Positions 45,892 to 55,036 of a DNA stretch of 64,000 nucleotides are shown here, piece by piece. The stretch's first letter is position 1, and each line of letters begins with the position of its first letter. The position numbers and the translations under genes were made by a program. Location: the NCBI GenBank assembly GCA_001599715.1, contig BCHU01000016.1:62001-126000 (forward strand). Reading direction: 5' to 3'. The notes beneath the pieces were generated by a model. The model was not told the origin of the DNA and did no database searches. It saw nothing but the letters and a program-made list of their open reading frames with translations. Source of the DNA: Phaeotremella fagi. Taxonomy: Eukaryota; Basidiomycota; Tremellomycetes; Tremellales; Phaeotremellaceae.

Positions 45892-46261
45892 TCATTCGGA
45901 TCGAAGGAAAGACCAAAATGAGCCCTTCCCCTTGGTACCCTCGGTAGCGGTTGAAGTGACCGCAGTATCCTCCTCCTTTCTTAGTTCCCAAGTAGTACTA
46001 CCATCCTCCTTCACGTATCGACAACAAGTTCTAACGAAGACACCCCCCTCATAAGTATCAATATGATTAGCTTTGGCCTCCTGGAACTCATGAAGTGAGC
46101 ACTTGATATCATTGACCCACTTTTTTGTAGCCCTCATTCTCAGTTTGTGAAACTTCTTCTTCTAGTTTTGTAAGAACATCCCTGAAGCTGGGGGTTGGAT
46201 AGGGAGTTCTATCGTGAATGATAGTCTCCATGGCTGTAATGAATTCATCTTGAGTTGGCAT
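45892..46261 (-). pseudogene. Family 2 paralogue (copy c) with a frameshift
   Basis: The frame starting at 46261 (MPTQDEFITAMETII, then FRDVLTKLEEEVSQTENEG) is broken near 46127-46137, at an A6 tract (GGCTACAAAAAAGTGGG). The other frame continues KKWVNDIKCSLHEFQEAK, FVRTCCRYVKEDGS, WELRKEE to a stop at 45892. Together they match copies a, b and d along their length. The homopolymer makes a sequencing or assembly indel possible; otherwise this is a recent pseudogene. Confidence 0.65.
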
Positions 46262-46760
46262 TTTTGATAGAAGTTTGTTTTATATTTCGGTGGCGGTAAA
46301 TCTGTTTGGATTTGGGTGGATGTTAAGAAAGAGGGGAATTTATTTGGAAGACTAGTCTTTTATATGTACAATACAACCGTTTGTGGAAAGTTGATGGTCC
46401 TTTCATTTCAATTTTCTTATGGAGCTGAGACAATAGACAATGGAGATAACACCTTTGTACAGTACTCGCACATCAAAACGTTTTACCGACGAACAATGGT
46501 TGCACTCTCCTTTTTCAAGTGTACTCATACATACAGTATAGTCTGTACAAGAGCTCGATGATTGAAAAACAGGATACATCGAAGTTACTCGTTGTCATCT
46601 CGTACGAGTATAGTGCTGTACTGTTTGATAACGACCATCAAATTCATCAACTCATCTCAACTACATATTTCAAATAACTAAATCAATACCGATACTTCAA
46701 TAAACCGTTTCCCCATAACAAGCCAAACAGATCAAAGGAAAGGCCGACTCTCCTATAACC

Positions 46761-47099
46761 TCATTCTGAGCCCTTCCCCTTGGTACCTTTGGTTTTGGTT
46801 GAAGTGACCGCAGTATGCTCCTCGACTGGTTCCCAAGTAGTACCCCTCTTCTCGTAGCGACAACAGGTGTTAGTAAATTTACACATCGTAGCTCTATAAG
46901 TATTCTCATCGGTGGCACCGAGGAAATCCTGATTTGAACTCTTGATATCACGTACCCATTGCCTGTGACCCTCAGTCCTATACGATGAAACCTCTGTCTC
47001 TATTTTCATGAGAACTCGCATAAAATCCTTGTATGTATCTAAAGTTTTATAGGTAGTATGATCTTCCATGACTGACCTGAATTCATCTTGAGTTGGCAT
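46761..47099 (-). CDS. Family 2 tandem paralogue (copy d)
   Basis: Single exon, 112 aa. Core: MPTQDEFRSVMEDH, VLMKIETEVSSYRTEGHRQW, VRDIKSSNQDFLGATDEN, FTNTCCRYEKRGTTWEPVEE, ending TKGTKGKGSE. The N-terminus and tail most resemble copy c. Shorter than copies a and b because it lacks the long acidic tail. Intact; function unknown. Confidence 0.7.
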   Translation of the reverse strand: MPTQDEFRSVMEDHTTYKTLDTYKDFMRVLMKIETEVSSYRTEGHRQWVRDIKSSNQDFLGATDENTYRATMCKFTNTCCRYEKRGTTWEPVEEHTAVTSTKTKGTKGKGSE

Positions 47100-47535
47100 G
47101 TTTGATAAATTTTTGTTTTATACTTCTGGTGGCGATGAATTTGTTTGGATGGATGTAAGAAAGAGAGGGGTTTGTTTGTAAGACGGGTCTTTTATCTGCA
47201 TGATATAAACCGTTTGTGAAGCGTTGATTATCCTTTCATCTCAATTTTCTTTTGGAGCTCAGACAATGGAGGTAACACCTTTGTACATTACTCGTACATC
47301 AAAACTTTTCACCGACAAACAATTGTTGTGTTCTCTCCTTTTCATGAGTGTGGCAGTCTGCATTGGCACTATATTTGTCATCCTAGGACGGAAGAGCTCT
47401 GTCAACGAAAAACAACGCAACTTTACACATCAGAATGGTCTCAACTACATACTTCAAATAACTGAATCTACGTTACTTCAACAAACTAATTCTCCAGATC
47501 ACGCCTAGCAGATTGGAGGAAAGACGATCTCTCCT

Positions 47536-47790
47536 CTAATCTTCTGCGCGCTTCCCCTCAGTACATTCGGGGGTTGACGAAGTGACCGCAGAATGTTCCC
47601 TGTAAACCTCCCAGGTAGTACCATACTTTCTGTAGCGACAACAAGTCTCGAGGAAATTTCTCTGCTTGTCTTCACGAGTATCTTTGAAGGCTGCGCTGAA
47701 CGCTTTAAATGAACTCTCGATATCATCTACCCACTTTTGTAAATGTTCATTCTCAGTCTGTGAAACCTCTTCTTTTATTTGTGTGAGAAC
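47536..47790 (-). pseudogene. 5'-truncated family 2 copy (copy e)
   Basis: The frame reads VLTQIKEEVSQTENEH, LQKWVDDIESSFKAFSAAF, LETCCRYRKYGTTWEV, to a TAG ending at 47536. It lacks the first ~30 residues found in the other copies: upstream of about 47790 similarity stops and the sequence is unrelated. No start codon in a sensible position. It marks the outer edge of the tandem array. Confidence 0.65.
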
Positions 47791-48273
47791 TAAACGATTC
47801 CATCAACTTTGCGACCCAACCTATACTCGCATTTCATGTCAGCTTGTGACTTGTTCTCAGTCTTTCAAAAAGGTGAGGTCTAAGAATTTAATCAAGTCCG
47901 TTCAGCGACACCGAGGTTCATCATAAAACTTGGTGGCACTGTGGGTCAGCCGTAAGGTGGCCTTGTGGGATGATCATTCCTAGAATTTCTGTTACTTATT
48001 TAGATTTCCTTGATGAGGACATTGTGATGGGCACTGACTCAAATGAAGGTTTCGGAGTTTCGAGAAAGAATCCCCTTTGTTTGCACGTAAAAAGGACATT
48101 TGAAGTCCAGAACGTAACAATTCATCGTATTTACGACGACAGTGCCTGAGTTGACAAAAACAAACCAAACATTGGGAAACCGTGACACTGAATGGAATAT
48201 TTGGAAAAGTTGAACGTCCACCTTTTCTTACTGTTACCAAAGTTGAAGCCACTACTTCCAGTGTTATACTTCA
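47791..48273. other. Spacer at the edge of the array
   Basis: 483 bp of sequence unrelated to the tandem units, up to the start of the membrane protein gene. It presumably contains that gene's promoter. No coding signal recognised. Confidence 0.35.
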
Positions 48274-49955
48274 ATGTTTATCCACATGTTTCCCAAGCTC
48301 CTTCTTCTGTGGTTGGGAGTGCTGAACTCGGTAGCTGGACAAGCTGTTCCCCCAAACAACCGCCACGCTGTGGCATTGGAAAAGCGTGATCCGTTATATT
48401 TCAACTGGCCATCATACCACAATGATACTACGAAATGTGGTCAAATATACTTTTCATGGGGTGGTGGGGTGGGCCCTTACACCATTGTCATGGTACTTCA
48501 GCCGCCATCAACAGGAATCAAATACCTTCTCGGTTCTAATCTTGCGAGTTCGCCGTACACTTGGTCGATCGATTCGGACAGTAAGTCAGCCCCCTTGACT
48601 GTGATCATCACTGACAATATCGCTGCAGATAACTATTATACCTTCTTGCTGGTCGATAGTCAAGGAACAGTCCGTAACAGTCCTGGAGGTTATACCATTG
48701 CCACCTCTTCAACGGGTGGATGTGGTAATCAACCAGCTAGGGTGATCTATACAGGCTCAGCCCAGGTTGTGACCTCTACCCCGACGACGACGACAACTAC
48801 ATCCACAACTACTTCAACAACCACCACTTCCACGTCCAACACTCCAGACCCTGTGGTGAACTCTTCTCCCTTGGTCTCGACGACAAACCCTACTTCGATA
48901 ATCACTACAGTCACGGAAGTACAAGGAGTCGTGTCATCGGGTAAATCCACTGGAGACTCGGCTTCAACTTCAAGCTCCCCCAAAAGCGCCGTTGTGAATC
49001 AGACTACAATCATCAGTGGTGTCACAGTTATTGTCGCCGCAACAGTTCCTGTTCAGACCCCTCTTTCGACAGCAGCTACCAACGCAGAAAACACATCATC
49101 ATCTTCAGTCAATATTGGTCCTATTGTTGGTGGAGTGGTGAGTGACATTCCCCGCAAGATTTAAGTACTCACTTGATCATGTAGGTTGGCGGACTTGTTG
49201 TTTTAGCTGTTTTTGGACTGGTGTTTTGTCTTCGAAGGAGAAAACGTATTGCTCGCGAAAGGTAAGTTGTGTGGCGAGCTGGAGACCAAGTCTGCTTCAA
49301 GCTCACACTTTGATACTGCAGAGCCCAACCTGAATTTGAGAAATATCGGGAAACATCTATGCTTGGTGGAGGTATGATACCATTCGCGCCTGCATCGATA
49401 ATGGTTTCCAACCCAAACACCGAGCATACGGCCGAACCAGACCCAGTAGATCATGGTTATCCAGATTCCGCATGGATGGGATCCCAGAACCGTCCAGAAC
49501 TTCACACCAAAACCTCGCAGATATCTACGGTACCCAGCTTCGCTCCCAGTGAGGCTCCCTTGCTGGGCGGTGTCTCAGGAACGAGCTCATCGAAAACAGA
49601 CAAGCTCACGAACGACACCTTTCGTGAAAATGGGTTTCTTTCTGCAGCAACATCCTCGTCTTCCGAAAAGGCCGTTGATGCAGTTCAACCTTTAGAGAAC
49701 AATGCTGAAAATGGAAAAGGTAAATCTGTCGCTCGAGGTTCGATCATTGGAGAGTCCGCCGCCAAGGCACTCACCACTGAGAACGATACTATACCAGTTG
49801 AAAGGCTTGACGACGAGGTACACATCGCAAGCGGGAGCAGCAATAATCAAATCCGCCAAGAAGTAGACGCTGGTCAAGTCATCATCGAAGATGAAGATGT
49901 AGTTGGAGGTACTTTACCTCCAGGTTATGACCCCGCGTGGAATCGGGGATCGTGA
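48274..49955 (+). CDS. Single-pass type I membrane protein with Ser/Thr-rich ectodomain
   Basis: Exons 48274-49137, 49185-49261, 49322-49955; 524 aa. A signal peptide (KLLLLWLGVLNSVAGQA) precedes an ectodomain whose first 120 residues look beta-rich (YFSWGGGVGPYTIVMVL, TFLLVDSQGTV). A Thr/Ser mucin-like stalk (TPTTTTTTSTTT) follows. One transmembrane helix is encoded across the first intron (VGGLVVLAVFGLVFCL), followed by RRRKR as a stop-transfer signal, and a 200-residue cytoplasmic tail. This layout is common in basidiomycete cell-surface proteins; a wall or surface sensor role is plausible but unproven. It sits between two small-protein gene clusters. Confidence 0.8.
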
Positions 49956-50251
49956 GAGTATTTCGGGTGAGCTACGGACTTTTTGATCTTATATACCTTT
50001 TGTTTTCGGGATGGTACGTACTTATAATATGCATGTTTGTGCACTGTATTTCTCAGCCAGCGGTTAATCCTTTAAACGCCACTTTCAATCATCATATTTC
50101 ACGACTCTATTCATTGACACCCTCCTCTCGTTAAATGTGCTTAGAATCGCTTGATAATGAGAACACAGAGTAGTAACATCAAACACATCAACTAAACTTG
50201 GTCCAAGTTCTGAGACTACAAGGACTCCACATCGGAGAAATAATGTTTCCA

Positions 50252-50629
50252 CTACTCTAAACCAGCCTCCTCCTTTGTCTTTCCCTCCTCAGTGCCTTCG
50301 TTCGTCTTAGTAGCTTGCGAACCCTCCTTCATCCTTGTCTGCTTCTCAAGCCACTCCTTCTTCAACTCCCCATAGCGTAGAGTAGTACTGATTTGTTTGT
50401 TGGCTGCTGAAATGCCTGTAAAGACATCGCCATTGATTCTAGCCGTGCCAGTCTCTGTTATAGCGCTCACCATATCATCGAACGATCCTAACAAAGTCTC
50501 CTCGCCTTTTGGTATTTCTTCTCTAACTCTGGCGTAAGCTTCCAGAACGCATGAAAAGTTTGATTCGGTAGGCGAAAGACTGAACAACAATGTGGCGAAT
50601 GCCAAATTTGATTCGTTCTCTGTAAGCAT
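50252..50629 (-). CDS. Family 3 small helical protein (copy 1)
   Basis: The ATG at 50629 gives 125 aa; an upstream in-frame ATG at 50740 exists, but the extra residues are not conserved. Core: LAFATLLFSLSPTESNFSCV, LEAYARVREEIPKGEE, LLGSFDDMVSAI, then TTLRYGELKKEWLEKQ and a Lys/Glu tail. The pattern VL...EE(I/V)P..E..LL..(F/V)DD(M/I).S resembles family 2, so the two may share ancestry. The leader before the ATG contains the same TTTCTTTACA...CGCCACC stretch as family 2 (minus strand). Function unknown. Confidence 0.68.
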   Translation of the reverse strand: MLTENESNLAFATLLFSLSPTESNFSCVLEAYARVREEIPKGEETLLGSFDDMVSAITETGTARINGDVFTGISAANKQISTTLRYGELKKEWLEKQTRMKEGSQATKTNEGTEEGKTKEEAGLE

Positions 50630-50740
50630 GCCGGATGAGGTTCGATATGTAAAGTTTGTATTGCACTGTTTAATGATCGGTGGCGATGAAATTTGGTTTT
50701 GATAGTTGTAAAGAAAGAAGACAAATGATGAATGAGACAA

Positions 50741-51066
50741 GGGTTATATATCTAGAAAAGACTGATTCAATGCTGTGCGAGAACCTTTCACGTTTGAAGA
50801 AGGCGTTAACAAAGGATTATCGCCTTTGTCCCGTCATATAACTGTCCAAAGAAAAGCACATTTACTCAGGCGTCGCACTGAGCTTGATCGTGTTCATGGG
50901 TTTTTTAACATTGTTGGATTGAACCACAAGAATGAAGGGATTGTCATTATCTTCATTTTACATATGCATATAACCGAAACGACTGCACAGTAATAACTCT
51001 TTTTTCCCCTTTCATCACAAACTCTCGCGTCATCGTACCCAACCCAAGAACATTACTTCTTCTACC
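50741..51066. other. Spacer between family 3 copies
   Basis: 326 bp holding the copy 1 promoter and the 3' flank of copy 2. No gene recognised. Confidence 0.35.
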
Positions 51067-51414
51067 CTATTCAGACTCTGTCAAGAGATCCGTTTCCGTG
51101 CTCGTTCGTGAAGTTTTAGCTTCCCGTTCATAAAATCTTCTCTCATATCTAACAATAGCTGAAATCATAGCCTGAGTGACTTTAATGGAATCGTCTATGG
51201 TATCCCAATTTATCTCTTTGATCCTAATGACTCTAACTTCAGAGTCCTTCTTGAAATATTCCACCATGCTTTCCAGAGAGTGTTTCAATTCCACTTCAAA
51301 GCTTGGTATTGCTTTTCCGATGGTTTCCATTTCTTCCAAGACTTGTTGGGTTGTGGTTGCATTTGGAGTTTTGAAATATGCGGATAATGCGATTGTTAAT
51401 CTTTCATTTGACAT
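51067..51414 (-). CDS. Family 3 small helical protein (copy 2)
   Basis: Single exon, 115 aa. MSNERLTIALSAYFKTPNAT, then VLEEMETIGKAIPSFEVEL, LESMVEYFKKD, and AIVRYERRFYEREAK. It aligns along its length with copy 1 (SPTES...VL, EEIP, DDM, RY), though divergent. No signal peptide or membrane helix. Function unknown. Confidence 0.62.
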   Translation of the reverse strand: MSNERLTIALSAYFKTPNATTTQQVLEEMETIGKAIPSFEVELKHSLESMVEYFKKDSEVRVIRIKEINWDTIDDSIKVTQAMISAIVRYERRFYEREAKTSRTSTETDLLTESE

Positions 51415-51788
51415 GATAACCGGAATGGTGTTTTTACACTTTTATTAAAAAAGAGAGAAGAGGGTTTTTGATTTGACAAGAAACACATCGTTGAGGGGTA
51501 CGTACTTGTGCAGTATAGCATGGAAGAACACTCGGTAATCGGAGACACAATTCGTCGGTTCGAAACCTTTCATATTTAGTTCTTTACACACGGTGGACTT
51601 CCGCGCTGCCAATGTATGGAGTAATGTTGTCTTCGATTTCTGTCTTCTCGGACGACTCATGCAGGACAACAACTCTTAGTGTGAAGGGTGTATTCAGAAT
51701 GTCTTTCTTGTGGGTGCGCAATTTCAACAACTCATTACAGTACATCAAAGGTGGCGCTACGGGTACCATAGATATGAACTTTATAACC

Positions 51789-52150
51789 TCATTCTTGACT
51801 TTTTCCCTCTGAAGCTTTATCCTCCGCATAACCCTTTTCAGAATTTTGGCTCTCTCTCCACTTTCTGACGACTTCGACATGACGAAAACCCGCTTTTGAC
51901 ATTTCTAAGCCTACAGTTGCAGATGCAAGAGTGTTTTCGAAGTTTCTAGTTTTACTTTTTTCAATCGCAGCTGAAGACCTCTTAAGAATATCTCTTCCAT
52001 ACTATCGAAAGACGCTAGTACTTCACTGGCTTCTGTTGGTATCTCCTCTCTGACATCTTTGAAAGCTTGCAGGACGATCTCGCGTCCGCTTTCGGTTGGG
52101 GACCAACTGAAAGCGAATACGGCCTTATTAAAATTTTCTTCCCTCGACAT
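51789..52150 (-). pseudogene. Family 3 copy 3 with a frameshift
   Basis: The frame from 52150 (MSREENFNKAVFAFSWSPTE, AFKDVREEIPTEASEVLASF) matches copy 1, then leaves the family pattern after FDSMEE. The +1 frame continues the similarity: RDILKRSSAAIEKSKTRNFE, NTLASATVGLEM, VEVVRKWRESQ, to a TGA at 51789, matching ANKQISTTLRYGELKKEW and the Lys/Glu tail of copy 1. So a single-base indel near 51985-52000 splits the gene. Read in its first frame it would be only 79 aa. Pseudogene or sequence error. Confidence 0.6.
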
Positions 52151-52403
52151 GTTGATTTGATATTGGTTTGGGGGCGAGTGAATAAGTGAGAAAATTCGTG
52201 GATGGTTGTAAAGAAAAGAACGAGGTTGAGCGCTTATGAGTTATTATCAAGGGTTTATACGAACCTTTGACAGCCTTCTTGTTTGGGTAAACAATGATAA
52301 AGGATGACTCTCCCATTGTACTGTATGTATGTATATGTTTGTCAGTACTTAACCCGATTTGTGTAAAACTCATCTTCCCTTAGTTCTCAGCAAACTGCTC
52401 TGA

Positions 52404-52736
52404 ATGATTCCCCAACCAAACTCCTCTCCGAAACCCAATAACCTTTCCACCAAAGACATGGAAATACTCGAAAAATCCCATGCAATCTGTCAAAAACATG
52501 TCAAACGCTATTCAGAAGGGTCCGCTATCCAAACAGCGTTCAAACAACTTGAAGAGGTTTATTTCGAGTTACGAAAAGCTCAATCTGGTGCCACCGCCAA
52601 CGACACCATGATGTTACTCGCACAATATTCGAGGCTTAGTGAACAGTTTTTTCGGACGTATTTTGAAGAAAAACGAGAGAATCAAGAAGGTCCGAAGACC
52701 TTGATGAACCAGATTAAGGAGAAGGTTTCGTCTTGA
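52404..52736 (+). CDS. Small helical protein, possibly a distant family 3 member
   Basis: Single exon, 110 aa. A Pro/Asn-rich start, then helices: MEILEKSHAICQKHVKRYSE, TAFKQLEEVYFELRKAQ, MLLAQYSRLSEQFFRTYFEE, NQIKEKVSS. Size and helical pattern resemble the neighbouring minus-strand proteins, and the R-x-x-x-E-x-x-E ending is similar, but homology is not certain. No recognised domain. Confidence 0.6.
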   Translation: MIPQPNSSPKPNNLSTKDMEILEKSHAICQKHVKRYSEGSAIQTAFKQLEEVYFELRKAQSGATANDTMMLLAQYSRLSEQFFRTYFEEKRENQEGPKTLMNQIKEKVSS

Positions 52737-53093
52737 ATCTCTTGTACATCCTTGTATCGATTTCAGCACTTTTGGAGTGACTGTAGACAAACAAATTGGG
52801 GGACAACTTTATTTTTATTGCATGCATGATATCCAACGTAAGTCCACGTAATTACGACGTAAGCATTGTTCCATCCATGCATTCTCTATTCAGTGGGTTT
52901 TACCGAAAGAGGAGGAATTCAATTCAATAGAACAAATTTAAGGTTTCAACGAGTTTCAATTTAAGTTATTCACCTTGCTGGATCATGCATGCAATTGAGG
53001 TTGTTATAACTCTTGATCAACAGCAACTACTAACTCTCATTTCCATCTTCCGATACCAACAAAAAGCAAAGAGTCACGACAAGACCAGTGAAA
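52737..53093. other. Intergenic spacer
   Basis: 357 bp, AT-rich, with several CATGCAT/GCATGC motifs (near 52820-52830, 52876-52884 and 52983-52993). It holds the promoter of the 7-TM gene. No gene recognised. Confidence 0.35.
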
Positions 53094-54791
53094 ATGTCAG
53101 ATTCCATCCAAGCTTGCGTAACGGCTATAACAAGGAATGAGGCGGTTTTGAAAAATCTGAATGCGGTCAGTCTGGACGATTTATCTATGATGATTTTCTT
53201 CATGTTAACTTTGAACTTTTAGGAAAGTGCATCGTCTCTGCTAATAGTGAGTGACCCTTGTTTTTACTGAGGTGTCTCCACAGAACAGGGTATAACAACA
53301 GTGACTGATAATGAGTAGTCCTCTGTTGCTGGCTGCTGCATTGCGGCTATTTTCACTGGATCTTGTTTACAGCAGGTAAAGAATATTTAGAGTCTCTCTA
53401 CTTTTGATTCTGACGCAATTTCAAGGTTCATACATATTTTACTTCACCTCAGAAGGATACTGCGAAAGCTAGAGTTGGAGTTATTATCATTATGATTGGT
53501 TGTTTATGTCAGATTGTTATTTGGAATTACGAGAACGTTGTTTTGATTATACATCGTGATCGGTATTACATAATCGCTTGGCATGATCTTGTGAGTTTGA
53601 AATCCATCTCTTGATCTTACATACCCTTTCTTCTTTGATATCCTAACTGACTCTATGTCTTAACCTTTTACCTCCAGTGGATCGTACACTTTGCGATACT
53701 TCTACACCAGTTCTGTGTACAAAACGTTTTACTTTTCTTCCTCAGGAGAGTTTATTATCTTCATAATAGGAACAGAATACTTCTCTACGCCTTTTCAGCT
53801 TCAATCTTTGTCAACATAGTTCTCGTTCTCACTTAGTAATTATCAATCATCAGGATAGTGGATACGTAGCTGATTTCGTAGCTCTGTCTCTGGTTTCTTT
53901 TACTTGCCTTCATTCCAAACCTTTCAAGACTTCGTCAGCACTTCACCATATTTCGGTGCCCAAACTGCAAAGTATATGTGGATATCTGTAAGTCTAATCA
54001 GGGCAATAATTACCTTCCATCAATTCATCAGCTCATGTTCATCTATCCTAGTATGCTCAGATGACTTTACAATCTCGTATTTATATTTTCTATTCTGAAG
54101 CTGGATTTGTGATTGAACAGAAAATGTAGTCAACACCGTTGCTTTGGCGATTCTTTTAACTTGGGGACTGCTTTATAGATCAAGAAGTTATGCTGAGCTA
54201 CCAGATAGTTGTGAGTACCGTACCCGCAACACCACTATTACTCTGAACGAGATTTGATGATTAATGACTGTAAAGATTCTCGAGTCGCTCTTCTGTGTAC
54301 AGAATCTCTTGTTCCGGGAGTTTTGATCTCAGTGTTCTTGTTGTTAGGTCTATTAAGTCCAGTATACGGTCTCGAGATGTGAGTGGTGATGTTTTTGTTC
54401 TGATCTAACAACGTTAGTCGGAGAGTGACAGGAGTTACAATGAGTGCAATCTATTTTTACGCCTTGATGACTTCTTTGGTAGCGTAAGTGCTTTATAGTT
54501 TTCACCAAGCTAATCTTCAGTCGTCAAAAGGGACATTATTCTCTAGAAACAGATGCCTTTCAACATTCAACTACAGAGAGTGAATCCAGCAAAGACGATG
54601 GCAAAGCTAGTCCTGATGACTTGCATCAAATCCCGCCGGACGTGGTAGTGCCGTTACAAATGATGGACAGCAAAGGTTCTCCAATATCGCACGAAGATTT
54701 ATCGCAGAAAGATCAAGTATTGGGGCGCCGACAGGAAAATCGGAAGGAGTCTGAATATGATTTCCAGGACTTTCTAAGTAGAGGACCCTAG
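53094..54791 (+). CDS. Multi-pass membrane protein of the basidiomycete DUF6534-like type
   Basis: Exons 53094-53165, 53223-53246, 53319-53375, 53426-53590, 53678-53835, 53882-53987, 54052-54076, 54130-54210, 54276-54378, 54418-54483, 54521-54791; 375 aa. About seven hydrophobic helices are visible, e.g. AGCCIAAIFTGSCL, VGVIIIMIGCLCQIVIW, LLYAFSASIFVNIVLVL, TVALAILLTWGLLY. A motif FFLRRVYYL between helices resembles that in DUF6534-type 7-TM proteins common in mushrooms and relatives. The C-terminal 85 residues are polar and cytosolic. Function unknown; a receptor-like role is speculative. Confidence 0.78.
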
Positions 54792-55036
54792 TTTGATTGT
54801 ACTTGTACGATGATTACTTTGTTCCCATTGCCCATTGCCCCAGTGCCAAGTCGCCACTCAATACATCAACTTATTCGAGCCCCTCATAACTCCATCTTCG
54901 TCATTGAGATAGATGTTGACAAGACAAAGTCAACAAATTAGACTTAACATCTTCCATATTATTCAAGAGATATCTCAGACTATTTCATAGAGAAGACAAG
55001 AGAAGAGAAGATACGGCAGAACAGAAGCATTCCAAA

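Larger units (their letters stand above)
44050..47850. repeat. Tandem array of five duplicated units carrying family 2 genes
   Basis: Five units of roughly 0.7-0.9 kb repeat head to tail, each with a minus-strand family 2 gene plus similar flanks. Downstream flanks share CTCAACTACATAC followed by TTCAAATAACT (near 44087, 44941, 45830, 46659, 47438). Upstream flanks share ATATGTACAATAC, CCTTTCATCT and AATGGAGATAAC-type stretches. The last unit is truncated near 47790. Confidence 0.8.

Noticed and set aside
44050..47850. Mobile element explanation for the repeated units
   Set aside because: No transposase or reverse transcriptase, no inverted or long terminal repeats and no target-site duplications were seen; the pattern fits tandem gene duplication.
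47666..47926. Plus-strand 86-codon frame
   Set aside because: Antisense to the truncated family 2 copy; explained as a shadow.
51550..51580. tRNA-like B-box (GGTTCGAAACC)
   Set aside because: The flanking bases do not form a T-stem, and no matching A-box or acceptor stem was found.
51584..51880. 98-codon basic protein frame on the minus strand
   Set aside because: It overlaps, in another frame, the second half of the frameshifted family 3 copy 3, which aligns with its paralogue; so this frame is most likely a shadow.
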